Shown here: positions 8,166 to 18,094 of the stretch, piece after piece
Position numbering within the stretch: position 1 is the stretch's first letter
Layout: every line of letters begins with the position of its first letter
Assembly (NCBI GenBank): GCA_030263715.1
Contig: SZPM01000008.1
Span: forward strand, 37,666 to 101,665
DNA length: 64,000 bases
Direction: 5' to 3'
Source of the DNA: ATM1 sp003577165
GTDB lineage: Bacteria > Armatimonadota > Fimbriimonadia > Fimbriimonadales > ATM1
Made by a program: the position numbers and the translations under genes
Notes under the pieces: generated by a model
What the model was told of the DNA's origin: nothing
Seen by the model: only the letters and a program-made list of their open reading frames with translations
Databases searched by the model: none

Positions 8166-8750
8166 TTACTGGCCCTCCTTCTGGCCTTCGCCCGCGAACC
8201 ATCGGGGAACGACGGGCGTAACTGGGGGAACGGCGGCATTCGGCGTGCTGCTCAGACTTGACGGCCTGCCGTGCGGAACTTCTCGATGGCAATCCATGCA
8301 GGCCCGGTCGAAATCGTGCCCGATCGGAGTGCGGGCGTTTCCGACGAGGTCTACGTGGCAGCGGATGCAATTCTCCTGAATGACTTCGTGAGACTCGCGC
8401 GTTGCCCGAATCACCTGTGGCTCCATCCGGAATGTGAAGAGGAACGAGTGCCTCGCTCCATCCTTCATTTTGAACCAGTACTTCCGTGCTGCGGAATCGT
8501 GCGGGACATGGCAGTCGTTGCACGTCGTCACCCGTGCGTGGCTCGAGTGCCGCCACGTCGCGTACTGCGGAGTCATGATGTGACAGTTGATGCAGGCGGT
8601 GGGATCGTCGCTCAGGTAACTGGCGGCCTCCGACAGGTGAAAGACGTACCCGCTCAAGCCGACGAACACGCCGGCCGAACAGAACGCCGCAACCCTGAGC
8701 CTCGGCGGAACCCCTTGGAGCGTCAGGACCCGAATCAGCGCGCCCGCCAT
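8166..8750 (-). CDS. nrfH: NrfH/NapC-family tetrahaem quinol dehydrogenase
   Basis: NrfH takes electrons from the menaquinol pool and passes them to NrfA in the membrane-bound NrfHA complex. The 194-residue protein has one N-terminal membrane segment (about 20-40) and four CxxCH sites: CINCH, CNDCH, CIRCH and CMDCH. This matches the NapC/NirT family in length and haem count. A Pro-rich stretch ends the protein. It is first in a two-gene operon with nrfA. Genes for cytochrome c maturation are not in the window. Confidence 0.94.
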   Translation of the reverse strand: MAGALIRVLTLQGVPPRLRVAAFCSAGVFVGLSGYVFHLSEAASYLSDDPTACINCHIMTPQYATWRHSSHARVTTCNDCHVPHDSAARKYWFKMKDGARHSFLFTFRMEPQVIRATRESHEVIQENCIRCHVDLVGNARTPIGHDFDRACMDCHREVPHGRPSSLSSTPNAAVPPVTPVVPRWFAGEGQKEGQ

Positions 8751-8856
8751 CCTCCCCTATCCTACTCGCTCCTCCCAGCCAACTCTCTGACCGCCGTCAT
8801 ACCCATTTCGGCCCCGTAGCCCTTCCCGGTTCTCTTGCGCGACCCTCGGACTGACC

Positions 8857-9930
8857 TTATGGAAGGCCCTTTTCGCCTGGCGCAACCCACCGCTTGGAAT
8901 CGAGGATACTGAGCAGGCTCACCTCGATTTCAGACCAGTGACCGCTAAGGTCGATCGTCCGCGCTTGCAATGGAAAGTCATGCAGCTTCTCATGAACCGA
9001 CACGACGTCGCCTACGAGCGGATAGAGCAATACCCCTGACACTCTCTTATCTCCTTGGATCACCATTCTAGCGTTGGCAAGGTAGGCGAACATCTGGTTC
9101 ACATGGCCTGAATGGAGCTTCAGTCGGCTGCTGTCCCACCGGTCACGCTCCAGAGCCGTCTTGTAGTACTTCGCGTCAATGACGATGACCTGATCCCTAC
9201 TCTCCAGCCAAACATCCGTCCGCATCTGTGGAAGCATGGATGGCGAAGACACTCGCGAGCCGTGCCAGGACAAGTTCTTCGCCTGAACTCTGAACCCCGC
9301 AGCGTGCCTCTTATAAAAGTTGAGCAGGAACTTCTCCCAGAGCTTCGCCATGGGGCCGTCCTCGCGTAGGAAGTCTCTGAATCGGTGGGTGCCTGTCCTC
9401 TCGTCGGGAAGCAGCGACTCATAGACTATGGTGCACACGTCCATCAGAAATCGATAAACTCGTGCGTTCGCACCCAACTGGACTCTCCGAAACACCTGTT
9501 CGTTGAGTTCCACTCTCCTAATGTCAGGTAACGCGTTTGCGATGGAGATCAATCGATGACGAAGATCGGGCTCGATATCCTCCACATGAGCCAATGCATG
9601 AAGCGTTGATTTGAGTATCTGGTTGTGGAGGACGTCATGAGTCAGCTCTGCGACGTCGATAGCGAGGACGCGTCGCGGAATCAAGGAACGGCGCACGGAC
9701 TCGGCAAAGTCGATTCTGCCTCGAACCACCTTGCTGTCGTAGGTTGACTCGACGTAGCCCTGATCGAGACCCCTGCGAAGCAGAATGCTCGTTTCCTCAA
9801 TCAGCAGGCGTGCAAAGAGATCTTGAACTTTTGCGGTCGGCTCTGCACCGACCGATGTGTAGCCGCGCATCGGCAAGACGTCCGACGCGTAGGCCAGAAG
9901 ATAATAGAGATTAGCGATCGGAATCGACAT
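8857..9930 (-). CDS. mcrC: McrC-family nuclease subunit of a McrBC type IV restriction system
   Basis: This 357-residue protein matches McrC (5-methylcytosine restriction component). It starts MSIPIANLYYLLAYA, has the central VRGRIDF motif common in McrC, and carries a PD-(D/E)xK centre at about 235-255 (MRTDVWLE, VIVIDAKYY). With McrB it forms a GTP-driven complex that cuts DNA carrying modified bases. Its start overlaps the end of mcrB by 20 bp, so the two are translated as a unit. Confidence 0.92.
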   Translation of the reverse strand: MSIPIANLYYLLAYASDVLPMRGYTSVGAEPTAKVQDLFARLLIEETSILLRRGLDQGYVESTYDSKVVRGRIDFAESVRRSLIPRRVLAIDVAELTHDVLHNQILKSTLHALAHVEDIEPDLRHRLISIANALPDIRRVELNEQVFRRVQLGANARVYRFLMDVCTIVYESLLPDERTGTHRFRDFLREDGPMAKLWEKFLLNFYKRHAAGFRVQAKNLSWHGSRVSSPSMLPQMRTDVWLESRDQVIVIDAKYYKTALERDRWDSSRLKLHSGHVNQMFAYLANARMVIQGDKRVSGVLLYPLVGDVVSVHEKLHDFPLQARTIDLSGHWSEIEVSLLSILDSKRWVAPGEKGLP

Positions 9931-12457
9931 ACTTCAGGGCATCCCGGCATTCAGCGACCTTTTCGTCCGCGTCGATCCAGTACTCGCCTAATAGCGGGAG
10001 GATTTCATGCTCAACCACGGCAGCAAACCAGGATGTAAAGTCACCGGTAACTCCAACCGGCGGGCAAAAGAAGCTGTGTCCGATCTGGAATCCTTCGCCG
10101 AGGTGCCGCCGGTCTTCGCAAATGTCCTTGTTGATTTCGCTCATTGTCCTGACGATGTGATCGACCAGGCCTCTGGGCACGCCTCTCGATTCAAGGAACA
10201 CCCGGAAATGCGGCGACTCGAACTGCGGGGCGAGTGACACGAAGCTGAATCTCCTGCGCAGTGCATAGTCGACCATCGCAAGCGACCTGTCAGCAGTATT
10301 CATCATGCCTATCACGAAAAGGTTTTCTGGAACAAAGAACGGGGTAGTCATGTCCCGCTGCGCGAGTTCGTGGCTCTGATAGGAGAGAGTTACAGCATGT
10401 CCTGAGCCGCGCTTGTCGGTTTCGAGGAGCGAAAGAACCTCTCCGAAGATGCGACTCAGGTTTCCGCGGTTGATTTCGTCGATCACCAAGACAAAGTCTC
10501 TTGACGGTGCCGATGCGGCTCGTCGACAGAACTGGAGGAAGCGACCAGGCTGGAGCTCGAAGCCGGACTTCGAAGGGCGCCAGCCCTGCACGAAGTCCTC
10601 ATAGCTGTAACTCTGGTGAAACTGCAACCACTCGACCTGATCGTCGGCTCTGGTGCCAATCAGGCCGTAGGCCAACCGCCTCGCGATAAGCGTCTTGCCG
10701 ACGCCCGGCGGACCTTGAAGGATCAAGTTCTGCTTGGTCTTCAGAAGCTCAAGCCAACTTAACACCAGCTTATGATCGAAGAACAGATCCTGCACAACAT
10801 CGACGTCCGTGAATGGAACCGAATAGTCCATGTCGCTGTCCCGTATGAGGGTTGGCGCAACAGGCGACGCGTCTCCGATATGTTGCGCCCATCGCTCCTC
10901 CAGCCTCCCCCACGTGTCCGGCGGAAGGCGCACCGAGGAGGATTGAGGAGTCCACCGGAAGTGTGGATCGATTTCAGACTCAAGGACTTCGATCGGGAGC
11001 GGAGGTTGACCAGGCGCGAGCAGGGCGTCCCATTTCACACGCACATATTGGGCAGACTTTCCAGGCTCCTGGCTCCAGTGAGCCGCAGAGAATACGTCAG
11101 ATGTCGCGACGCCAGAGCCGACGATCCCCTTAGGGGCCTTGCCAACGCGAATCAAGAATAGCCGGTCACCTCGGCAAACATCTCTGTTGCGAACGCTCCA
11201 GCGATCCTTGCCGGTTCCGGATTCAGTGGGCCGGCCCGATTGAATCGCACGAGCGTCATCAGCCAAGTCATCCCAAGCCCAGTATGTCGGATTCCAAGAC
11301 AGGAGGAATGCGTTTCTTGCCGCCGCCCTCCGTTGCTCGGAGTTCCCGGCACCAGTTTCGGATCTACTGCCTGTGTATTCCCACGAAGTCAACGAAAGCT
11401 CGGGAAAGGAGCGGACCGGAAAGTCTTCGTCCATGAACCGGGTGCGAAGGTCATCCATCAGGCTAAGGTAGTCGCTTGCGCTACAGTATCCCTTTGGGCC
11501 AGTGCGGCCAACGCGTACGTTTAGCACGTTCTCAAGGTACTCGCGAGAATTCCCATCCAGGGTGAGAAAGAACAGCGGGCGTATCCAAAAAAGGCCCATC
11601 GTTAGGTTCCATCCCACGCCCTTCACGCTCATGGCCTCGTCGAAGGCATTTGCGAACTGTTGTCGATCCTGAAAGGAGTCGGAATCGGCGTATCGTAATG
11701 CTGATTCGAACAACTCCCAAAGGAGATCGATGTCACCAGCCCCACGATGGATCTCCCACCAAAAGAACATGGACTTCTGATTGTTAAGGACTGGTATGCC
11801 GTCAAACGTCCTTGGAGCCTCTGCCTCGACACCGAGCAATCCAGCAAGCTCAGCCGCGAGTTTGATTCGGCTGGCGTGCGTGATCCCTCGGTTGAATACT
11901 CCCATGACGGTGAACGGGCAGATGTCCTTCAGTGGCCCGATGGTCCCATCCTCGTACTGGTCTTTTAAGTAACTCAGCCCTGCAGAACGGCCTGAAAGTT
12001 CTTCGATCCCCTTTAGAAGGTCAGCTCTCCGATTTCGAAAGGCGAGCAGCCCGTTTGCGATCTGTTCGTAAAACGGGACCCAGCCGAACCTGCCGTCACG
12101 AGCAGACTGGTCACGGACCTCATGTTCCGCCGATTGCACGTGTTCGTTTTCCGCGCGCAATTGCTCCAACCTTGGAATGGCGTCTGCTACTGCCATCTGA
12201 AGGCGTTCGCGATCATCTGCGAACTTGTCCCAAACAGACTGGACGGCCTCTCCTCCGCCGTCAAGACCGCGAAGCTCCGTCGAGGGATCAGAATGACGAA
12301 AGTTTGACAGCCGCATGCGCACAGAGTCTTGAGTCCGACCCGTTAGCCGTGCTAGTTCCACGAGCTCAGCGTCGTCCCTTGGCACTATCCCCCGCCTCAG
12401 ATACAGGTCCAGAGCAAGCACGTATTCGTCCTCGCTCCACGTTTCGCGTCCAGGCAT
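9911..12457 (-). CDS. mcrB: McrB-like AAA+ protein with N-terminal HTH-like and EVE domains
   Basis: This 848-residue protein is the motor and reader subunit of a McrBC system. Residues 1-60 resemble the helical domain found before many restriction nucleases (WSEDEYVLALDLY, GRTQDSVRMRLSNF). A charged helical region follows. Residues about 380-520 look like an EVE (PUA-like) modified-base reader (FLLSWNP, GDRLFLIRVG, GIVGSG). The AAA+ GTPase domain starts near 550: Walker A GPPGVGKT at about 581, Walker B with VIDEINRGNLS, and the McrB signature MNTADRS. E. coli McrB uses a different N-terminal reader, so target preference probably differs. The gene runs away from the 3' end of the tRNA-Ser. 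Confidence 0.92.
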   Translation of the reverse strand: MPGRETWSEDEYVLALDLYLRRGIVPRDDAELVELARLTGRTQDSVRMRLSNFRHSDPSTELRGLDGGGEAVQSVWDKFADDRERLQMAVADAIPRLEQLRAENEHVQSAEHEVRDQSARDGRFGWVPFYEQIANGLLAFRNRRADLLKGIEELSGRSAGLSYLKDQYEDGTIGPLKDICPFTVMGVFNRGITHASRIKLAAELAGLLGVEAEAPRTFDGIPVLNNQKSMFFWWEIHRGAGDIDLLWELFESALRYADSDSFQDRQQFANAFDEAMSVKGVGWNLTMGLFWIRPLFFLTLDGNSREYLENVLNVRVGRTGPKGYCSASDYLSLMDDLRTRFMDEDFPVRSFPELSLTSWEYTGSRSETGAGNSEQRRAAARNAFLLSWNPTYWAWDDLADDARAIQSGRPTESGTGKDRWSVRNRDVCRGDRLFLIRVGKAPKGIVGSGVATSDVFSAAHWSQEPGKSAQYVRVKWDALLAPGQPPLPIEVLESEIDPHFRWTPQSSSVRLPPDTWGRLEERWAQHIGDASPVAPTLIRDSDMDYSVPFTDVDVVQDLFFDHKLVLSWLELLKTKQNLILQGPPGVGKTLIARRLAYGLIGTRADDQVEWLQFHQSYSYEDFVQGWRPSKSGFELQPGRFLQFCRRAASAPSRDFVLVIDEINRGNLSRIFGEVLSLLETDKRGSGHAVTLSYQSHELAQRDMTTPFFVPENLFVIGMMNTADRSLAMVDYALRRRFSFVSLAPQFESPHFRVFLESRGVPRGLVDHIVRTMSEINKDICEDRRHLGEGFQIGHSFFCPPVGVTGDFTSWFAAVVEHEILPLLGEYWIDADEKVAECRDALKYVDSDR

Positions 12458-12855
<398 letters not shown>

Positions 12856-13138
12856 GCGGCGGCGGATTGTGGCCCACTTCCCCAACCCGAGTCAAACCAA
12901 CCGGCCGCATCTCCAACCAACCATGAGGGCGAAGCCCTCCAAGGGACGGCTCACACGAACAGCCGAGCCGCCCCCGGCCGTATCGACTTCGGCCGCAACA
13001 AACGACGCAGAAGGCCCCCCGAGGCAGAACCCGCTGGGTACCATTTTCGTCCGAAATTCAAACGACGAAGGGGTGCAGAGGCCCGGGCGGGTTTCCGACA
13101 TCGCGACGCGGGTTTCCAGCCCCCGAGGGAGGAGACAA

Positions 13139-13693
13139 GTGTTTCAATGTCCACGTTGCGGCGCAACTCTGCCACCCGCGGCTCTCGTGTGCCAGTTCTG
13201 CGGAACCGACGTGTCAAAGGTTCCGCGCAATTCCCCCTATCCCCGAGCACAAAACTGGCAAGTTCAAATCCCACAGACAGCGACGTGGAAGATCGTCGTC
13301 GGCCACATCCTCGCTGGCCTCTGGATTCTCAACGGCCTCATCGTCGCCGCAGTCGGGGCGTTCGGCTCGCTCCTTGGCTCAGAACTGGCAGCAGGTGGCG
13401 GCGTCCAATCGCTGAGCGACCAAGCCGCACAAGGCATGGCACTGTCCGGGCTCGGCTTCTGCTTCGGCATCGTCGGCCTCGTGCAGGTGCTCCTCGGTCT
13501 CGGAATGATCCTACGGTGGTCGTGGGTCCCGCCCTGGGTTTACATCCTCTGCGGTTTCACGGCCATCACCGACATCCTGAGTCTGGCGACAGGCCGATAT
13601 GAGTCCACGCTCCATGCGTCCGAGCAGTTCGTCTCCCTCGCGCTCAACCTATTCTTGATCTACATCGTGTATCAGACGCGCGACGAATACTGA
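13139..13693 (+). CDS. zinc-ribbon membrane protein
   Basis: This 184-residue protein begins with a four-cysteine zinc ribbon (FQCPRCGATLPPAALVCQFC). A short linker and about four hydrophobic segments (roughly 45-75, 95-118, 123-145, 160-178) follow. The GTG at 13139 is chosen because GGGAGGAG lies just before it and the ribbon then starts at residue 2, as is usual in such proteins; the frame also stays open upstream into the tRNA. Function unknown; such proteins are common membrane proteins of unassigned role. Confidence 0.75.
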   Translation: MFQCPRCGATLPPAALVCQFCGTDVSKVPRNSPYPRAQNWQVQIPQTATWKIVVGHILAGLWILNGLIVAAVGAFGSLLGSELAAGGGVQSLSDQAAQGMALSGLGFCFGIVGLVQVLLGLGMILRWSWVPPWVYILCGFTAITDILSLATGRYESTLHASEQFVSLALNLFLIYIVYQTRDEY

Positions 13694-13704
13694 CCGCCGG
13701 CTGC

Positions 13705-14178
13705 TTACTGCATCGCCGTATCGCCGTACAAGGTCTGGATGTAGTTGACCTGCCCTGTGTGGTAAGTCGCGTTCCATGCGTGCAAATGCAGGATGTCGAT
13801 GACCCGCCAATTCGGGTTCTTTCCGAACGGGATCTCGATGGTCTTCTCGAATTCTGCTTCGTCCAAGCCCTCGATGAACGACACGAGGTCGGCGAGATTC
13901 TTCTTGCACACCGCTTCGCACTCGTCGAGGGTCGTCCACTGCTCGCGCTCGCGCCTCGCTGCCTCGAACATCTCCTGGTTCCACTCGAATCGCCCGGCCT
14001 TGACGACCGACGCGCCCCAGGTCGGAGATTGCGCGCACTCTCTCGCCTGATCGAGCACAGACCGACCGAGGTCGAGCGGCTTCCAGTCCACCTTGTCGGC
14101 CGGCACCCTGCGCGCCGCCTCGAAAAACGAGTCCGTCGCGCGAAGCGTCTCCGAAATGAGGAACTCCTTCGCTTTCAT
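13705..14178 (-). CDS. DinB-like four-helix protein
   Basis: This 157-residue protein fits the DinB/YfiT-like metal-binding four-helix family. The C-terminal HAWNATYHTGQVNYIQ carries the histidines typical of the third conserved motif, and the N-terminal helix is MKAKEFLISETLRATDSFF. The usual second-motif histidine (near residue 50) is not obvious. Some DinB superfamily proteins are thiol-dependent enzymes; no substrate can be named here. It stands alone, convergent with the zinc-ribbon gene, 11 bp apart. Confidence 0.82.
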   Translation of the reverse strand: MKAKEFLISETLRATDSFFEAARRVPADKVDWKPLDLGRSVLDQARECAQSPTWGASVVKAGRFEWNQEMFEAARREREQWTTLDECEAVCKKNLADLVSFIEGLDEAEFEKTIEIPFGKNPNWRVIDILHLHAWNATYHTGQVNYIQTLYGDTAMQ

Positions 14179-14248
14179 TTTTCGAGACTACCTGTATGCG
14201 GTTCGCGCCCTTGTTCAACTGCCGTCCCCACGCGGCGCGCACATTCAC

Positions 14249-14283
14249 AAAAGGCGAATCCTCAGCCGTTAGGCTGAGGATTC
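14249..14283 (-). terminator. intrinsic terminator of the Spy-like gene
   Basis: A perfect 12-bp stem (14256-14267 with 14272-14283, loop of four) is followed on the minus strand by GCCTTTTG. It lies 26 bp after the stop of the 14310-14993 gene. Confidence 0.82.
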
Positions 14284-14309
14284 TGTATCGCCTTGCACTG
14301 ACCGATGCG

Positions 14310-14993
14310 CTACTTCGCTGGCGGCGGCTGTCGCTGAATCTGGAACGGCTTGCCAAGCATCGCCGTCCACTTGTCGGACTGCTCCTTCGTCAGAACGGCG
14401 AGCAGTTTCTTGTTCGTCTCCTCGCGCAGCTTCTGCATGGCCTCCATCATGGCTTGGCGGTCTCCGCCGCCACCGCCACCCTGGAACATCTCCTGCTGAG
14501 CCTGACGCTGAGCGTCGAGGATGGAACGCACTTGGTTGCGCTGCGCTTCGCTCAGGCCGAGCGCGTCCGCAACTTCCTTTCGCGCGAACGCAGCGGGCCC
14601 TTCCTGCTGAAGCGAGATCTGCTGATAGCGTGCGTACTGGTTCGCGTCGAGGATCTGCTTGATCTGCTTCTCCTGCTCCGCGCGCATCTTCTCACGCTCT
14701 TCCGGGGTCATTCGCTGGCCGCCGCCTCCCGGAGGTCCTCCGCCCGGGGGCGCGCCGCCCTGCTGGCCGAACAGCGCCTGGATCTTCTGCACCTGCTCGG
14801 GCGAGAGTTTCAATTCCTGCTGAACGGAGGGGTTGAGGAGGAGTCGCGGGCCGCCCATGCCGCCGCGAAATCCACCGCCCTGGCCGCCGCGGAAGCCGCC
14901 TCCGCCTCCGCCGCCACCTTGGGCCACTGCGAGAGGCGCAATCAGGGCCAGTGCGGCCACGACTGCGCCTAAGAACACGGTTCGTCGGATCAT
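14310..14993 (-). CDS. Spy/LTXXQ-like exported Gly-rich protein
   Basis: This 227-residue protein has a clear signal peptide (MIRRTVFLGAVVAALALIAP, cut after AVA). A Gly/Arg-rich stretch at about 26-48 comes next, then helical segments with the pattern of Spy/CpxP-like periplasmic proteins: LKLSPEQVQKIQALF, TPEEREKMRAEQEKQ, LGLSEAQRNQVRSIL. Two more Gly runs interrupt the helices. Spy-like proteins act as ATP-free periplasmic chaperones or envelope-stress proteins; that role here is inferred. The ATG has an AGGAGG site and a terminator follows, so it is monocistronic. Confidence 0.75.
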   Translation of the reverse strand: MIRRTVFLGAVVAALALIAPLAVAQGGGGGGGGFRGGQGGGFRGGMGGPRLLLNPSVQQELKLSPEQVQKIQALFGQQGGAPPGGGPPGGGGQRMTPEEREKMRAEQEKQIKQILDANQYARYQQISLQQEGPAAFARKEVADALGLSEAQRNQVRSILDAQRQAQQEMFQGGGGGGDRQAMMEAMQKLREETNKKLLAVLTKEQSDKWTAMLGKPFQIQRQPPPAK

Positions 14994-15123
14994 CTTTGAG
15001 TTCGCCTCCTAATCGGATCAGGTTCCTCTCGGCGCCTGCCTACACGTGATACGGCAGATTGGACGCGCAACATTCCCAGGGGTTCACCGCGGCTGAGCGG
15101 AAGCACTTGCTGCGGGACCCACC

Positions 15124-15138
15124 AAAACCCAGCAATTT
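15124..15138 (+). promoter_or_regulatory. element shared by the two flagellin upstream regions
   Basis: AAACCCAGCAATTT here, 115 bp before flagellin 2, matches AAACCCAGTAATTT 137 bp before flagellin 1, while surrounding sequence is not alike. The remaining 14994-15252 stretch shows nothing else that I recognise. Confidence 0.4.
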
Positions 15139-15252
15139 CCCGGAACGGCCGCAAACGGCCGAATGGAAGGTACCCACGGGGTCGAGGGTCTTTGCTGGCC
15201 CCATTCGCGGAGCGACGGATCGCTCCGGGATTCGAATCACGGAGGAAAACGA

Positions 15253-16686
15253 ATGTTTAGGATCAACACTAACCTCGGCGCGCTCAACGCGCTGAGAAAC
15301 GTGGCAAACGCGGGGCTCGAGTTCAGCAAGTCGGTTACACGACTTTCGACCGGTCTCCGAATCGTCACGGGTGCGGACGATCCGGCCGGTCTCATCATTT
15401 CGGAGAATCTCCGATCGCAGATTGGTGGGTTGGACGCAGCTCTTCAGAATAACCAGGACGCAATCAACTATGCCAAGACCGCCGAAGGCGCTCTTGAGGA
15501 AGTGAGCCGACTGCTCAACGACGCGCGAAAACTCGCCGTCGCCAGCGGTAACACCGGCGTTCTGGATGCTGCCGCGATTCAGGCGAACCAGAATCAGATT
15601 CAGTCGATTCTCTCGTCCATCAACCGAATCGCTGAGCAGACTCAGTTCGGCAACAAGAAGTTGCTCGACGGCTCTGCCGGTATCACTTCGACCGTGACAG
15701 ATGCCGCCAACTTCGGCGCCATCAACATCGGTGGAACGTTCAACGGCCACACCGTCAACACGAGCGGCACGGTCACCGTCCAAGTCACGCAGGCAGCGCA
15801 GCGCGCGTCCATCACGGGCTCTGTCGACCTGTCCGCGAGCGGACTCGACTCGATCATCGGCGCCGGCACCTTCGTCGTCAACGGTTACACGTTCACGACC
15901 GACGGGACCGGAACGCTTCAGGAACTCATCTCCGAGTTCAACGCCCAGTCCGACGTTACCGGCGTGACCTTCGGGTTCAACGGAACGAACGTGACGATGG
16001 TCAGCACGGGCTACGGCTCGAACGAGACCATCAGCTTCACGGACACCGCTGGCGAACTCAACACCGCTGGCAACGCAACGGACTCGGGTCAGGATGCCCT
16101 CGCGACCGTCACGGTCACGACGACTTCTGGAGCCGAGTCGGTCACCTTCACGGGCGGCCGCAACGGCGACAGCGGCCTTCGACTGACGGACAACTACGGC
16201 AACTCGATCCTGCTCACCGAACAGGGCAACGCCGTCGCAGCCGCGGCTGCGGTTGGTCGAATCGACGCGGGTTCCGCTTCGTTCCAGATCGGCGCCAACG
16301 CCGGCCAGGTCGTGAGCCTGTCGCTCAGCAACGTCATGTCCAGCCAACTTGGACGCAGCGTCATCGCGGGCGAGAATCTCTCGACGATCGACATCACTAC
16401 GGCGCAGGGCGTGGACGACGCGCTGAAGATCATCGACTCAGCCATCGCCGAAGTCTCGACGATGCGAGGAGACGTGGGCAACTTCCAGCGCAACGTTCTT
16501 CAAAGCAACATCCGATCGCTCGGCGTTGCTCGCGAGAACCTGATCGCGACCGAAAGTTCGATCCGCGACGCCGACATGGCGGGCGAGATCACCAACTTCA
16601 CCAAGTTGCAGATCCTCCAGCAGGCTGGTCTGGCGGTGCTCGCTCAGGCGAACGCCTCACCGCAGGCCGTGCTGAGCCTTCTGTAA
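15253..16686 (+). CDS. fliC: flagellin (paralogue 2)
   Basis: This 477-residue flagellin closely matches the 1964-3403 protein along its whole length, including the variable middle domain, so both derive from one duplication. N-terminal MFRINTNLGALNALRN and C-terminal SSIRDADMAGEITNFTK are diagnostic. The ATG at 15253 is chosen because of the GGAGG site just before it and the alignment with flagellin 1; the frame stays open a further 90 bp upstream. The two copies face away from each other around a 12-kb segment. Filaments of two flagellins are common in bacteria. Confidence 0.97.
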   Translation: MFRINTNLGALNALRNVANAGLEFSKSVTRLSTGLRIVTGADDPAGLIISENLRSQIGGLDAALQNNQDAINYAKTAEGALEEVSRLLNDARKLAVASGNTGVLDAAAIQANQNQIQSILSSINRIAEQTQFGNKKLLDGSAGITSTVTDAANFGAINIGGTFNGHTVNTSGTVTVQVTQAAQRASITGSVDLSASGLDSIIGAGTFVVNGYTFTTDGTGTLQELISEFNAQSDVTGVTFGFNGTNVTMVSTGYGSNETISFTDTAGELNTAGNATDSGQDALATVTVTTTSGAESVTFTGGRNGDSGLRLTDNYGNSILLTEQGNAVAAAAAVGRIDAGSASFQIGANAGQVVSLSLSNVMSSQLGRSVIAGENLSTIDITTAQGVDDALKIIDSAIAEVSTMRGDVGNFQRNVLQSNIRSLGVARENLIATESSIRDADMAGEITNFTKLQILQQAGLAVLAQANASPQAVLSLL

Positions 16687-16709
16687 GCCGACGATACGAC
16701 GCACGTGGG

Positions 16710-16741
16710 GGCCGGGTTTCATTCCCGGCCTTCGCGCTTTA
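16710..16741 (+). terminator. hairpin after flagellin 2
   Basis: A 7-bp GC stem (16710-16716 with 16724-16730) lies 24 bp after the flagellin 2 stop. The trailing sequence is only moderately T-rich (TTCGCGCTTTATG), so its strength is doubtful. It overlaps the end of the convergent gene. Confidence 0.5.
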
Positions 16742-18047
16742 TGAGCGAAACCGTTCGATTCGCTAGTTCTCGAATGCTGACGCGGTGAAACCCCGCCATC
16801 CCCGTTTCCAATGTGTCGCTAAGCGGCTCCGTCCAACTTTCCGGAATGCCGTCCGCCCCGAGGATCGCCCCCATGGTGGATCCCGAAGTCGCCCCATTGC
16901 AGTCCGTGTCGAAACCCGCGTCCACCGCGATGCACAGTGTTCGCCCGAAATCACCCCCTCCCCAAAGTAGCGCCAGCGCGACGATCTCCGCGTTCGAAAT
17001 CGTGTGGCACCAATCATGAGGATCCCGCTCATCCCGCCGCGCGTGAAGTTCTTCGACAGCCGCGCTGACATCGGGAAGCGAATCGCGATTCCTCAGTTGC
17101 CGGTCCAGCGCCTCGAAGATCCGCGACCTCTTTGGAATGCACGCCATCCCCACCTCAATTGCCTCTCTTGCATCGTCGCAAACGAGCGCCCAAGAAATCA
17201 TCGCAGCCGCCCACATCTCGCCATAAATCCCGTTCTTCACGTGCGAGATGCTCGCGTCGCGCCACGCGAAGTCCGCAGCCCGCCGCGGGTCTCCCGGCGC
17301 AGCGTATCCCCAAAAGTCCGCTCGGATTTGCGCGCCGATCCACTCGCGATACGGGTTACCCCGCAAGGCAGACTCCGGCGGCCCGATGTTGTTCACGAAA
17401 TTCCTGTATGCGACGCGCTCCGCCGTGCACGTGTGGAGGATCGGAAGATTCGACATCCAGTGGTTTGCGACGTCCTCCGGCCGGAAACCTCTGCCATGCT
17501 TCTCATAGATCGACAGCCCGCACACCGTGTAGTTCAGGTCGTCGTCCTCCGGCATCCCGCTGACGCGGTCGATGAACGGGAGATTTCCTGCCGAGATCGG
17601 ATCGGGGTGTTCCGCCCCCCCGCCCGAATGGATGTATTCCTGCAGAGGATACTGCCCCGTCTTTTGCAGGAACTCGTGAATCTGCACTCGCCGCCATCCC
17701 TCGACCGGCTTACCGAGAAGGCAGCCACAGCATCGCCCCATCCACGCGCCGTGAATCCGATCCTCGATCCGGTCGTCCCAGTCCCTCTGAGGGGGAGACC
17801 CGCACTCGGCGTGAATCTCCTCTAACGGGCTCGGCTCGACATACGCGTAGTCGCTCCTCGTGGGAAGTTTTGCGCTGACATCCAGAAGGCGAGCGACCTC
17901 ATCGTGGATGCTATTCGAATCCGACTCGATGGCCTGAACCCGATCGAACTCGCTTCGCAGGTCGCCGAGGTCTTTCCCCTCATCCAGACACTGACGCAGT
18001 TCGATCTGCGCGTCCGTTTTCGTGAATCGCAGCCAGAGGTGATCCAT
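16719..18047 (-). CDS. ADP-ribosylglycohydrolase family protein
   Basis: This 442-residue protein has an N-terminal helical extension (about 1-90) and an ARH fold. The conserved metal-binding sequences are present: GAWMGRCCGCLLGKP near 100, PEDDDLNYT near 165 and DAGFDTDCNGAT near 390. These acids bind two Mg ions in ADP-ribosylhydrolases such as DraG and ARH3, which remove ADP-ribose from proteins or metabolites. No dinitrogenase or ADP-ribosyltransferase is nearby, so the substrate is unknown. It ends inside the flagellin 2 hairpin. Confidence 0.85.
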   Translation of the reverse strand: MDHLWLRFTKTDAQIELRQCLDEGKDLGDLRSEFDRVQAIESDSNSIHDEVARLLDVSAKLPTRSDYAYVEPSPLEEIHAECGSPPQRDWDDRIEDRIHGAWMGRCCGCLLGKPVEGWRRVQIHEFLQKTGQYPLQEYIHSGGGAEHPDPISAGNLPFIDRVSGMPEDDDLNYTVCGLSIYEKHGRGFRPEDVANHWMSNLPILHTCTAERVAYRNFVNNIGPPESALRGNPYREWIGAQIRADFWGYAAPGDPRRAADFAWRDASISHVKNGIYGEMWAAAMISWALVCDDAREAIEVGMACIPKRSRIFEALDRQLRNRDSLPDVSAAVEELHARRDERDPHDWCHTISNAEIVALALLWGGGDFGRTLCIAVDAGFDTDCNGATSGSTMGAILGADGIPESWTEPLSDTLETGMAGFHRVSIRELANRTVSLIKREGRE

Positions 18048-18094
18048 GGAAGAGCGCCGAGTTGGCGCAGGTTACCGGAGCGCGAGGGCCGCGG

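Noticed and set aside
8751..8856. Far-side attachment repeat for a McrBC island at tRNA-Ser
   Set aside because: No stretch here matches the tRNA 3' end well enough by eye.
15040..16347. Long minus-strand frame antisense to flagellin 2, similar to one antisense to flagellin 1 (2378-3520)
   Set aside because: The similarity of the two antisense products follows from the similarity of the flagellins themselves. The composition (Arg, Val, Gly, Asp) is that of a shadow frame.
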